Shown piece by piece: positions 1 through 8,520 of a stretch of 64,000 nt of DNA. Under the pieces are notes generated by a model. It was given only the letters and a program-made list of their open reading frames with translations, was not told where the DNA came from and ran no database searches. Made by a program: the position numbers and the translations under genes. Positions within the stretch are counted from its first letter, which is position 1, and every line of letters begins with the position of its first letter. The stretch is from Akkermansia muciniphila. GTDB lineage: Bacteria; Verrucomicrobiota; Verrucomicrobiia; Verrucomicrobiales; Akkermansiaceae. The stretch spans positions 58,470-122,469 of the forward strand of contig CAMDCV010000007.1 of NCBI GenBank assembly GCA_945890645.1, given 5' to 3'.

Positions 1-2
1 AT

Positions 3-2423
3 GCCTTCCCGAAAATGACCGAGCGCCTCGGCATCGTTTATACCCCTGTGGAAATCGTCGATTTCCTCATCCACAGCGTCAATGACCTACTGCTTCAGGA
101 ATTCGGCATCAGTCTCGGCAGCAAAGGAGTCCACATCATCGATCCCTTCACTGGCACCGGCACCTTCATCACCCGCCTGCTCCAAAGCGGCCTCATCAAG
201 CCCGAGGAACTCGAGCACAAATACAAACACGAAATCCACGCCAACGAAATTGTTCTGTTAGCCTACTACATCGCCGCCATCAACATCGAGGCGGTTTACC
301 ACAGCCTCGTGAAAAAGAACGCCGCAGGCGACTACCCATCTTCAGCCCCAACGGGGCGCAAGACGATAGCCCAGGGCAACGCCCTGGGTCCTGAATCCCC
401 AGAAAATCAGAGCCCTGTAGGGGCGACACAATCCGGCATCCCTTACACGCCCTTCGAAGGGATTTGTTTAACCGACACCTTCCAAATGTATGAAAAAGGG
501 GACCTCATCAGCGACCTGATGGAAGACAACTCCGCCCGCCGCAAACGCCAAAAAGCCCTCGACATCCGCGTCATCATCGGAAATCCGCCATACTCCGCTG
601 GTCAACAATCCGCCAATGACAACAATCAAAACGTCGCCTATCCCAATCTAGACGAACGTATTCGGGAAACTTATGTAGCTGGCACCTCGACTACTTCGAT
701 CAAAAACAATTACGACTCCTACATTCGCGCCATCCGCTGGGCTAGTGATCGTATAGGCGATACAGGCATCATTGGCTTTGTATCGGGTAGTGGATGGATT
801 GAGCGTTCCTTCGCCACTGGCTTGCGCAAATGCCTCGTCGAGGAATTTTCCTCACTTTATGTCATCCACTTACGTGGCGACATTCGCAAGAACATGCTTT
901 CCAAAGGAGCAGCCAAAGAAGGCGGAAATGTATTTGATTCAGGCAGCATGACGGGGATCGCCGTCTATTTTTTAATCAAAAACCCCAACTCAAAGGATGT
1001 CGGCAAAATTTACTTTCATGACATCGGTGATGACCTTACCGGAGCGGCTAAGAGAGAAAAGATGCGAGACTGGCAAAGTGCAGTGACGATTACGAAAAAC
1101 CAACTTTGGAGAAATCTTATTCCCGATCTTCATCACGATTGGATTGGTCAACGCGATACCAACTTTGAAACCTACCCGATTCTGGGCGACAAGAAAAACA
1201 AAGATGCCCTGGCAATATTCCAGAATTATTCACTAGGCGCGAATACGAATCGTGATTCATGGATTTACAATGCATCAAAAACTCAAGTTACGCAAAACAT
1301 GCAGCGCATGATTGAAACCTACAACACTGAATTGGAAAAGAATATTGACCAAAAAGACGCAACGAATGACCCCGCCCTCATCAAGTGGTCGAGTAGTTTG
1401 GTGGCGAACTTCGAGAGGAAAAAACCTGCGAAATTTCATTCAAAGTATTTATTATTGGCCACTTATCGTTTGTTTACAAAATTTTGGTTATATTTTGATC
1501 CAATGTTCATTCATCGCGTAGGGCAGAACAATAAAATTTTTCCTAATTCGAATTTAAAAAATATAGTAATATTAGTCAATGGAATCGGATCAAGAAATGG
1601 CGTCAGTGCTTATATAAGTAATGTTCTAGTTGATTTAAATGCATTGGAGGCAGGAGCCCAATGCTTCCCCCTCTATCTCTACGAAAAACAAGAAGAATCC
1701 GGTGACGACGAATTGTTTTCACAAGACACCAATGAAGAGGGTGGCTACACCCGCCGCGATGCCATCAATGACGCGGGCTTGCAGCATTTCCAAAATGCCT
1801 ATCCCGCATCAGACGAGGGCATACTCATCACCAAAGAAGACCTCTTCTACTACATCTACGGCCTGCTGCATTCCCCCGACTACCGCAGCCGCTACGCCGA
1901 CAACCTCAGCAAAGAACTCCCGCGCATCCCCGCCGTCAAAACCTACGCTGATTTCCGCGCCTTTGAGAAAGCGGGTCGTGAGCTCGCCCATTGGCACCTG
2001 AACTATGAAACCGTCGCCTGCCATCCCGGCGTCAGCGTCGAGACCAGCGCCACCGCGACCAGCCTGCCGCCCGAGAAACGCTACCGCGTCACCAAGATGA
2101 AATTTGCCAAAGCCAAAGACCACGGCACCGGCAAAAGCATCAACGACAAAACCACCGTCATCTACAACGAGCACATCACCCTAAGAAACATCCCCCTAGC
2201 AGCCTACGACTACGTAGTGAACGGCAAACCCGCCATCGAGTGGGTCATGGAGCGCCAAAGCGTCACCACCGACAAAGACAGCGGCATCACCAACGACGCC
2301 AACCTCTACGCCACCGAAACCATGAACGATCCCCAATACCCCCTAGAACTCCTCCAAAGAGTCATCACCGTAAGCCTGGAGACAAACAAACTCGTTGCGA
2401 ACCTGCCGCCTCTCAACATATAA
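3..2423 (+). CDS. Type ISP-like restriction-modification enzyme, methylase and C-terminal part (5' truncated by window edge)
   Basis: The reading frame is open to the left edge, and the text just before the first Met (AFPKMTERLGIVYTP) is typical of the interior of large helicase-methylase polypeptides. The true start therefore lies outside the window. Counting from the Met at position 15, an N6-adenine methylase motif I (DPFTGTGTF) lies near residues 43-51 and the catalytic NPPY at 190-193. The last ~120 residues (AYDYVVNGKPAIEWVMERQ) resemble the type ISP C-terminal domain. Family members translocate on and cleave unmodified DNA and methylate adenine in host sites. Two oddities: a palindromic repeat is read through in frame near 343-432, and the stretch around 1440-1650 is much more AT-rich than the rest, as expected of an exchanged target-recognition region. 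The enzyme class is well supported; the helicase/nuclease half is inferred. Confidence 0.85.
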   Translation, partial: AFPKMTERLGIVYTPVEIVDFLIHSVNDLLLQEFGISLGSKGVHIIDPFTGTGTFITRLLQSGLIKPEELEHKYKHEIHANEIVLLAYYIAAINIEAVYHSLVKKNAAGDYPSSAPTGRKTIAQGNALGPESPENQSPVGATQSGIPYTPFEGICLTDTFQMYEKGDLISDLMEDNSARRKRQKALDIRVIIGNPPYSAGQQSANDNNQNVAYPNLDERIRETYVAGTSTTSIKNNYDSYIRAIRWASDRIGDTGIIGFVSGSGWIERSFATGLRKCLVEEFSSLYVIHLRGDIRKNMLSKGAAKEGGNVFDSGSMTGIAVYFLIKNPNSKDVGKIYFHDIGDDLTGAAKREKMRDWQSAVTITKNQLWRNLIPDLHHDWIGQRDTNFETYPILGDKKNKDALAIFQNYSLGANTNRDSWIYNASKTQVTQNMQRMIETYNTELEKNIDQKDATNDPALIKWSSSLVANFERKKPAKFHSKYLLLATYRLFTKFWLYFDPMFIHRVGQNNKIFPNSNLKNIVILVNGIGSRNGVSAYISNVLVDLNALEAGAQCFPLYLYEKQEESGDDELFSQDTNEEGGYTRRDAINDAGLQHFQNAYPASDEGILITKEDLFYYIYGLLHSPDYRSRYADNLSKELPRIPAVKTYADFRAFEKAGRELAHWHLNYETVACHPGVSVETSATATSLPPEKRYRVTKMKFAKAKDHGTGKSINDKTTVIYNEHITLRNIPLAAYDYVVNGKPAIEWVMERQSVTTDKDSGITNDANLYATETMNDPQYPLELLQRVITVSLETNKLVANLPPLNI
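343..432 (+). repeat. Palindromic repeat element inside the methylase gene
   Basis: Three short inverted repeats follow one another: GCCCC-AAC-GGGGC (345-357), CCCAGGGC-AAC-GCCCTGGG (370-388) and an imperfect GCCCT-GTA-GGGGC near 412-424. The first two share the same AAC loop. The element is translated in frame as about 30 low-complexity residues rich in S, P, G and Q, between the motif I and motif IV regions of the methylase. This is the look of a dispersed palindromic element that entered a gene without breaking it. No second copy was noticed elsewhere in the window. Confidence 0.65.
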
Positions 2424-2438
2424 TCACCGCACAACCTC

Positions 2439-3257
2439 ATGCCAGAGACAACTTCATGGAAACCAAAACGCATCAGGCGCGTGGCGAATGCCATCCCGTC
2501 CGGCACATCGGTTGTGGAGGTAGTTACTGATGCGGGTGCTGGCTACGTGAAATTTCTTGGCAATCGCGAAGGTCCCCATGTTCTTGCGGCGGAATACGTC
2601 GGCACCCGGCTGGCCGCAGAGCTTGGTTTGCCCACGCTGGACTGGAGTTTACTAGAATACGATGGAATTCCAGAGATCACACTCAAGCCCTCCGGAAAAG
2701 CCTTGCCCGGAACTGCCTGGAGTACTCGCAAGGTGGAAGGCTCTATCTGGAGCGGCGAATGCAAAGATCTAGACGTCATTGAAAATCAAGAAGATCTGGC
2801 GAAGCTTGTGCTTTTGGATCAGTGGACTCTGAACTGTGACCGTTATCGTCCACTGCCGCCACCTCCTCGTATCAACTACGGCAATGTCTTTTTTTCCCGT
2901 GAATCCATCCAGTCGTCGAAGCTCCGTTTGCTAGCGATTGATCATTCGCATATTTTCACTTGCGGCAATCCCTTCCGCCCTGACATGGCGCGCATTGACA
3001 AAGTTCGTGAAAATACAGCCTTCGGAGTCTTTCCTCACTTCACGAGCAAAATGAAACGTCAGGATGCGCAAGCCGCTGTAGACGCCATGAACCGCGTACC
3101 TATGGACACCATTCGTGCAATCGTCACTGACATCCCCACTGATTGGGAGGTTTCTGATGACATTCGAAGGGCTATGATTGAATTTTTAAGTGATCGGCGT
3201 AATTGGTTGTCTGCCCATTTTACTACCTCGCTATTTCCGCAAAACGAACTATTTTAA
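2439..3257 (+). CDS. HipA-like protein kinase (HipA_2 type)
   Basis: The 272-residue protein has a HipA-style kinase layout: an N-terminal beta strand with a candidate ATP-binding lysine (GYVKFLGN, K38), a helical region, then a catalytic DQWTLNCDRY (D134), an NYGN near 147 and a metal-binding AIDHSHIF near 167. A proline-rich insert (RPLPPPPRI) separates the catalytic Asp from the Asn and is unusual. The gene starts 15 bases after the methylase and is followed 3 bases later by a DUF3037 gene, so co-transcription is likely. HipA proper is a Ser/Thr kinase toxin acting on glutamyl-tRNA synthetase; the target of this shorter branch is unknown. No HipB-like antitoxin is encoded beside it. Kinase fold is fairly sure, activity is inferred. 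Confidence 0.75.
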   Translation: MPETTSWKPKRIRRVANAIPSGTSVVEVVTDAGAGYVKFLGNREGPHVLAAEYVGTRLAAELGLPTLDWSLLEYDGIPEITLKPSGKALPGTAWSTRKVEGSIWSGECKDLDVIENQEDLAKLVLLDQWTLNCDRYRPLPPPPRINYGNVFFSRESIQSSKLRLLAIDHSHIFTCGNPFRPDMARIDKVRENTAFGVFPHFTSKMKRQDAQAAVDAMNRVPMDTIRAIVTDIPTDWEVSDDIRRAMIEFLSDRRNWLSAHFTTSLFPQNELF

Positions 3258-3260
3258 GAC

Positions 3261-4067
3261 ATGAAGGACGCTTACACAGGTTACTACGCGATCATTCAAT
3301 ACTGCCCCGACCATTCTCGCTTGGAGAGTGCCAACGTGGGTGTCGTGTTGGTCTGCCCTGAAATCAACTATCTCAATTGCCGGATCAACATGAAGAACGA
3401 GCGCATTCGCAAGTTCTTCGGTGATCAAGTGGGTGATCTGTATCAAATCAAAAGCATGAAACAGGGCTTGATGAATCGTCTTTTGAATGATCCAGCGCTC
3501 ACAGATTTGGAGAATTTCAGGAAATTTCAGTCACTTCTCGCGAATGAATTACAAATTTCCGAGTTACGACCCGTGCGGGTGCAGAACCCTCAAGTAGAGC
3601 TTATCCAACTTTACGCAGAACTCGTGGATGCAGGAACCAAACAAGAGAAAATCGTGGCCCCAGCCTTGTTTGAGCGCCTTGATCAAATGATGCATTCTGA
3701 GCGCCTCAAAACCTTGGTGCAGCGCAATGTGAAAGTGCGCTTGCCTATTATCGATCAACCGATTGAAGTTCCTTACGGCTATCAGAATGGTCGTCTTAAC
3801 CTCATTCAAAAACAGAATTACACTCACGAGAGCGATACCCCTATTTTCAGGGCAGCGAGCCAAATCGCAGTCCAAGGCCATTTGTTGGCGAAACATGAGG
3901 TCGTAGGTAAAGGACGATGCCAAATGGTTGTCGTGGGCTCTTTTGGCGCCCATAATTCGGTGGTAAAATCAAAAGTCCAACAATTGCTTCATGAGCACGA
4001 TGTCTTGCTGTATCACGAGGATACACTCGATGAACTGGAAAATATCATCCTTCGCACCGCTCATTAG
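3261..4067 (+). CDS. DUF3037 family protein, copy 1
   Basis: The N-terminal segment (YYAIIQYCPD, then ESANVGVVLVCPE) is the hallmark of DUF3037, a family of unknown function that I recall as often encoded next to HipA-like kinases. The start is set by the preceding stop: TAA, three bases, ATG. The 268-residue protein has no signal peptide or membrane segment and looks cytosolic. It sits between the kinase gene and a second DUF3037 gene, which suggests these proteins act with, or restrain, the kinase; that is inference from context only. Confidence 0.75.
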   Translation: MKDAYTGYYAIIQYCPDHSRLESANVGVVLVCPEINYLNCRINMKNERIRKFFGDQVGDLYQIKSMKQGLMNRLLNDPALTDLENFRKFQSLLANELQISELRPVRVQNPQVELIQLYAELVDAGTKQEKIVAPALFERLDQMMHSERLKTLVQRNVKVRLPIIDQPIEVPYGYQNGRLNLIQKQNYTHESDTPIFRAASQIAVQGHLLAKHEVVGKGRCQMVVVGSFGAHNSVVKSKVQQLLHEHDVLLYHEDTLDELENIILRTAH

Positions 4068-4146
4068 TTGCGTTACTACTTCTCCACATTGGACGCCAGC
4101 AGCTTTATTACCCTATATTCCGCACCCTGACCACTTGCCTCCACTC

Positions 4147-5007
4147 ATGAACCAGCCCCACTACAGTGCCAGTTACCTGCGCTACGTGCATGACCCCGTG
4201 ACGGGGGAATTTGCCAACGTAGGGGTATTGGTGTGGGCACCACTGAGCCGGGAATTGTACTTTGTGGGAACGGCGCGGACGCAGCGGCTTGGACGATTTT
4301 TCCACGACTTTTGCGACGAGGATCACCAGAAGATCATCGGCTATGCTCAAAAGGAATTCGCGAAATTGGCGGAAAAACTGCGCAAGCAGGCGGAACTGCC
4401 CTTCGATCTCTCCGCTGCGTGCGCACGCGATCTGGGCCTGATCGTGATTCCCTTTGATGATGCGACTTACCAATGGAGCCCCTCTTTTGGTGGCTATACC
4501 GTCGATGCCAAGGCCATCGCGGAAGAAATTTTCCAAGAAGCCATCGGTGTGCACCAGAAAAAAGCGCCAGGCTCAGCTAGACGCAGTGAACAAGTCATCT
4601 ACAAGGAGCATTACCAAGCGACATTTGAATCAGAGCGGGTCAAGCCATTCATCCTTCCACATCTTGTGGAAGCTCCGCGTGTGGCATACGAGTTTCAACG
4701 TGCCTACCAAAACGGCGTCTGGAATTGTTTTGAAATCGTGTCTCTGGATTACCACAACCCCGAAACGATCGAACAGCGCAGTCTCCAGTGGGATGCGCGG
4801 GTGAGACATTTGCAAGATGGGAGCGACAAAGCCAAAATCCACCTGTTGCTCGGCAAGCCATCAGAGGGCATGCTACGGGAATACGCCAAAGCCAAAGACC
4901 TCATGGGATCTTCAAACAATGCGGAAATCATCGAGGAGGATGGAGCCGCTGACTTCTGCAAGGAACTGGAGGAAAAAGTGTCAAAACTCACCATCGCGGA
5001 AGCATGA
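4147..5007 (+). CDS. DUF3037-like protein, copy 2
   Basis: The N-terminus (SASYLRYVHD, then EFANVGVLVWAP) matches the same pattern as the preceding protein (an aromatic strand, about ten residues, then xANVGVxxxxP), so the two are distant tandem paralogues. I chose the ATG at 4147 because the homology begins immediately after it. An in-frame start at 3991 would add 52 unrelated residues overlapping the upstream gene. The product is 286 residues and soluble. The C-terminal half is not recognisable to me. Role unknown; it is probably part of the same module as the HipA-like kinase. Confidence 0.7.
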   Translation: MNQPHYSASYLRYVHDPVTGEFANVGVLVWAPLSRELYFVGTARTQRLGRFFHDFCDEDHQKIIGYAQKEFAKLAEKLRKQAELPFDLSAACARDLGLIVIPFDDATYQWSPSFGGYTVDAKAIAEEIFQEAIGVHQKKAPGSARRSEQVIYKEHYQATFESERVKPFILPHLVEAPRVAYEFQRAYQNGVWNCFEIVSLDYHNPETIEQRSLQWDARVRHLQDGSDKAKIHLLLGKPSEGMLREYAKAKDLMGSSNNAEIIEEDGAADFCKELEEKVSKLTIAEA

Positions 5008-5020
5008 TGGATGATTGCCC

Positions 5021-5665
5021 ATGACGCCGCCATTTCCAGAACAAGCTAAAAACTTCCTTTTCATCCTTGAGGAGGATAGGGAGCATTATGTGGATAAATT
5101 TCTCGGATCATACAAAAACGTAAATGTCTGTGTTTTTAAATCGTTTGCCCACGATGTGTCCGACTACGAGGTTGCGGAAGATGCGCAGTCCTTGGAATAT
5201 ACCGATGTGATCGAAGGGCAGAAGACCGAGTGGGAGAACATTTTCTCGCGTCGGCTAAAGCATGTGTATCAGGTGATTAGGGAAGTCGCATTCGATCCCT
5301 ATGTTGTGGATGAGGTTCCTCCACCCGAGGAGGAGTCGGGCGAAGTCATGCTGAATGATGAAGAACGCGAGCCGGGCAAAATTCCTGCCAGCATCAAACA
5401 AAAGCAGGCTCACTCTCGCTATCTGTTTCTGTATCACGAGAGCGTGGATTTCACGGTTGATCGTTCTTTCGGCTGCTACGAAAACCGGCATATCCCCTTC
5501 TTCCAAAATCTCCGTGCTGACATGGAAGACGAGGCAATCGTGGCATTGGCGCGGAGTCACGCATGGCACAACCATCATGGCCATGGCATGTCAGCCAGTT
5601 CCCACTATTCCTCGCGGATTCTAGCGAAAATCGTCCAAGTTGGGCGTGAACTGGAATGGTGCTAA
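5021..5665 (+). CDS. Uncharacterised protein at the end of the HipA/DUF3037 cluster
   Basis: A 214-residue soluble protein that I do not recognise. It follows copy 2 of DUF3037 by 13 bases. An alternative TTG start lies two codons upstream at 5015. Visible features are an acidic stretch around residues 95-120, an aromatic segment SRYLFLYHES, and a His-rich HAWHNHHGHGM near residues 180-190 that could bind metal. No signal peptide or membrane helix is evident. Its position as last gene of a five-gene, same-strand block next to a restriction-modification gene suggests an accessory or defence-related role, which is only a guess. Confidence 0.6.
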   Translation: MTPPFPEQAKNFLFILEEDREHYVDKFLGSYKNVNVCVFKSFAHDVSDYEVAEDAQSLEYTDVIEGQKTEWENIFSRRLKHVYQVIREVAFDPYVVDEVPPPEEESGEVMLNDEEREPGKIPASIKQKQAHSRYLFLYHESVDFTVDRSFGCYENRHIPFFQNLRADMEDEAIVALARSHAWHNHHGHGMSASSHYSSRILAKIVQVGRELEWC

Positions 5666-5752
5666 GATCGTTTTTGATTAGCTCATCGAATCGGCGAATA
5701 CTCTGGCAAAACAAACATGGGGAGAGCTATCGGCACCTGCTCGAAATGAACC

Positions 5753-6658
5753 TCACCCTCGTGGATGAAAACTCTTATGGATGCTTTTCAAACGCTTTTG
5801 ATCGACATGCGTGTAAATCTGCGTCGTGGCAATATCCGCATGACCGAGCAATTCCTGAATCACCCGCAAGTCAGCGCCCCCTTCCAGCAAGTGCGTGGCA
5901 AAGGAATGTCGTAACAAATGCGGATACACATTCTGATCGAGCCCCGCCTGTCCCGCGCGCTCTTTGACAATCTCGCGCACGCGATCGGGCGACAGAGCGC
6001 CGCCGCGCACCGAGAGAAAGACATGCGAACTCGTGCGCCGCTTGACAAGCGTTGGTCGGTCCACAGCGAGGTAGCGCTCGATCGCCTGCCGAGCCATTTC
6101 CCCCAGCGGCACAATGCGAGTCTTGTTGCCCTTCCCTGTGACACGCAGGAATTTTTCCTCCATATCAAGGTGTTCCAAACGTGCCCCGCAGAGCTCAGAA
6201 AGACGCAAACCGGACGAGTAGAACAGTTCAAGAATCGCTCGATCACGTCCACCGAGAGGCTTGTTCACATCGATGCTTTCCAACAGCTTCTGACAATCGC
6301 TAGCATGCAACGTTTCTGGCAAGATTTTTTCAGGTTTCGGTGCATGCAAGGGTTCCGCGGGATCCATAGGCAAGCGTCCCTTCCCTGCGAGCCACCGGAA
6401 AAATATTTTCACGTGGACTGCGGTAATGCGGAGTGAGGAGGCCCCTAACGATTGCTCCTTTCTTGTCGTCAGAAATTGCGAGAGTTCATCGGTGCCGATG
6501 TCCGCCAATGTGAGCTTACGCGCATTGATCCAGTCACATAGGGCATCCAGCGATTGCCGGATCGAAAGCTGATACGCCGTTGATAGGCCGCGCTCAGTTG
6601 CCACGAAGAGCAGAAACTCATCGATCTCATGTCCCGGCCATGACAGCAAGGCACTCAA
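5753..6658 (-). CDS. xerD: Tyrosine recombinase, XerC/XerD type
   Basis: All catalytic residues of a tyrosine recombinase are present: Arg in SGLRLSEL, Lys in GKGNKTR, HLLRH, His in LLGHADI and the nucleophile Tyr in TQIYTHV. The N-terminal SAM-like core-binding domain (EIDEFLLFVATERGLS) begins right after the chosen start. I chose a TTG at 6658, which overlaps the stop of the upstream gene as TTGA and gives a 301-residue protein, the normal XerD size. A start at 6799 would add 47 residues lying inside the neighbouring gene. It is the last gene of a four-gene minus-strand operon and, with a partner Xer protein, would resolve chromosome dimers at dif. No dif-like site or integrated element was found beside it, so a housekeeping role is more likely than a phage integrase. 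Confidence 0.88.
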   Translation of the reverse strand: MSALLSWPGHEIDEFLLFVATERGLSTAYQLSIRQSLDALCDWINARKLTLADIGTDELSQFLTTRKEQSLGASSLRITAVHVKIFFRWLAGKGRLPMDPAEPLHAPKPEKILPETLHASDCQKLLESIDVNKPLGGRDRAILELFYSSGLRLSELCGARLEHLDMEEKFLRVTGKGNKTRIVPLGEMARQAIERYLAVDRPTLVKRRTSSHVFLSVRGGALSPDRVREIVKERAGQAGLDQNVYPHLLRHSFATHLLEGGADLRVIQELLGHADIATTQIYTHVDQKRLKSIHKSFHPRG

Positions 6659-7446
6659 GGCGCGCGAGGTTTGCTGGCATTGCGACCATAGCGCGATTTG
6701 GCTTCGCCCTCGTGAATCAAAACAAAGCCTTGCTTTTCCGCTTGCCGGATCAATCCATTGGCACTGATTGCCGACTTCATCGAAATTGTTAGACCACAAG
6801 CTTCCAATGTTTGGCCTGTCCAGACATTACAAATACGAGGAAAGTAATACGAGTATTTGCAATCAAGCAGTAGGCCGTTCCCCCAACTAGACGAGCCGAT
6901 TATACGCGGCTTGCCAGAGTCATCGAGTCTGTTGCTGTTATTAAGAAACGCCGCGAGTGAACGCCCCTTACTTCGGGAAATTTCGGCGCGGTAAATGCGC
7001 TGTTGATAGCATACTTCTTCGACTTTCCATGAAATGGGGATGATTTCCGTAACTGAGTCGGAGGGCATCAAAAGCGCATTGAATACTTCGGAAGGACGTA
7101 GCCAACGACGCTGCTCGTAGGCCACGCGGTCGCCCCAGCTCATCACCACATAGCGCATAGGTCCTTCCGGAAATCGTAGCCCTTTAGGCGCGCGATAACC
7201 GTTTTCAACTAGCCAGTTATAGGGCACCGCTAGCGATGTGTGTAGACTATCGGCCACCAAATAAACTGCCACTTTGTCCGCAGCCGTTTTAGTCGCCACA
7301 GGTGAGGGATTTGATTTTGGCTGCGGTGGTTCTGCAGGGCTAGGCATTCTCACAGAGCAAGAATCGCAAAGCATCAAGCTGCTGATAGCGAGCATCAATC
7401 GTAGGCAAATAATCATTCGGTTCATGGGCTGCGCGCAAGAGTTCAT
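6655..7446 (-). CDS. DUF2459 family lipoprotein
   Basis: The protein starts with a hydrophobic signal sequence ending in Cys (LMLCDSCSV), so it is probably a lipoprotein. The mature part has the DUF2459 pattern: DSLHTSLAVP, then VMSWGDRVAYEQ, and near the C-terminus NVWTGQTLEACG. The family is often found near urease or cell-envelope genes; its biochemical function is unknown. A second in-frame Met at 7425 is an equally good start. The stop overlaps the TTG start of the xer gene by four bases, so the two are translationally coupled. Confidence 0.75.
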   Translation of the reverse strand: MNSCAQPMNRMIICLRLMLAISSLMLCDSCSVRMPSPAEPPQPKSNPSPVATKTAADKVAVYLVADSLHTSLAVPYNWLVENGYRAPKGLRFPEGPMRYVVMSWGDRVAYEQRRWLRPSEVFNALLMPSDSVTEIIPISWKVEEVCYQQRIYRAEISRSKGRSLAAFLNNSNRLDDSGKPRIIGSSSWGNGLLLDCKYSYYFPRICNVWTGQTLEACGLTISMKSAISANGLIRQAEKQGFVLIHEGEAKSRYGRNASKPRAP

Positions 7447-7520
7447 AACACGCAGGACCTTTCACGAACAGATATTTTGTGGTGACATTTTGCGAAGAAT
7501 GACAATGACATCAGGATGAT

Positions 7521-8510
7521 TCACTTCCCCATAGTGCATTGCCACACCTGGAAAGCCCCACCCGCTCCCCATGGGTCGCTCGCATAAATGTCGCCCAGGT
7601 GCTTGCTGTCCACAAAAGGCGCGAGAAATTCCGCCTGTGTCTGTAAGGATTGTGCTGCAGCAAAGGCATGACTCCAGTCCATCAAATCGGTAAAATTAAC
7701 GTCGGCCGTGATATCCTGATGGCCTACATTTTTGTAGAGATCTGGTCCTGTCATTCGCTGCTGTGCCCGATACGACCGCAGACTGCCCATTGACTGTCGC
7801 TCGTAAAGTAAATCAGCGGTAGCACCGTAATCAATGGTCAACATGGCACCTCGTTGCCAATGACGCGCGAGTGCCTGCAACCATTTTTGCACAGTTTGAT
7901 GAACCTCCACGCGTTGCGACTGGCGCCATGAACGTTGCCACAAACTCGAATGCGGCAATTGGTCGCACGCTACTAGACACTCTACCAAACCATCGGTCGA
8001 ATGCCTCACGTAAATTTCGAGCCATTCATCTCCGCTGCGTTGGAATAAGCGAACAGGAAAAGCATCGAAAAATTCATTGGAATACAAGCAGGCCGCACCA
8101 CCACTGGCCGACAGTGCCGACTCGACAGAATCATGCCATTGAGCACGTCGTAGTTCCGGACGTTTTTGTTGAATCTTGCGCAACGAAGTGGATGTCTCCA
8201 CCAGATGCCACTGCGTTCGCCAGCGCACATGCCAAGGCAATTGAGCACGCACCGCAGCCGCCAGGGCACCACTGCCAGGCCCCAGCTCAATCACATGCAC
8301 GCACTTTGTGGCTCGCAATTGATCCTGCAACCACGCAGCGATCGCTTTCGCAAGCGCAGGAGAAATTTCCGCCGTAGTGGTAAAGTCACCACCGCGACCT
8401 ACGGTGGAAATACTACGTGCATAGTATCCATGTTTCGGATCATGCAGCGCATAGGACATGAAGGTCTCAAACGAAACCGTGTCCTGCTCACTGGGGAACA
8501 ATCCTTTCAT
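7521..8510 (-). CDS. SAM-dependent methyltransferase, MidA/NDUFAF7 family
   Basis: The SAM-binding motif IELGPGSGALA lies near residue 75 and the N-terminal FMSYALHDPKHGYYA is diagnostic for the family (PF02636). In mitochondria the homologue NDUFAF7 methylates an arginine of a complex I subunit; bacterial members are thought to be protein arginine methyltransferases, but substrates are not established. The length of 329 residues is slightly short but complete. It lies 10 bases downstream of the M3 peptidase gene and belongs to the same operon. No respiratory complex I genes are in the window. Confidence 0.85.
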   Translation of the reverse strand: MKGLFPSEQDTVSFETFMSYALHDPKHGYYARSISTVGRGGDFTTTAEISPALAKAIAAWLQDQLRATKCVHVIELGPGSGALAAAVRAQLPWHVRWRTQWHLVETSTSLRKIQQKRPELRRAQWHDSVESALSASGGAACLYSNEFFDAFPVRLFQRSGDEWLEIYVRHSTDGLVECLVACDQLPHSSLWQRSWRQSQRVEVHQTVQKWLQALARHWQRGAMLTIDYGATADLLYERQSMGSLRSYRAQQRMTGPDLYKNVGHQDITADVNFTDLMDWSHAFAAAQSLQTQAEFLAPFVDSKHLGDIYASDPWGAGGAFQVWQCTMGK

Positions 8511-8520
8511 CGCCGTGCAC

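Noticed and set aside
3991..4146. N-terminal extension of the second DUF3037 protein
   Set aside because: It overlaps the end of the first DUF3037 gene and encodes residues with no similarity; the conserved domain begins right after the Met at 4147.
5753..6658. Xer-type recombinase as a phage or island integrase near the accessory block
   Set aside because: It sits in an operon with housekeeping genes, has standard XerD length, and no attachment-site repeats or tRNA gene were found beside it.
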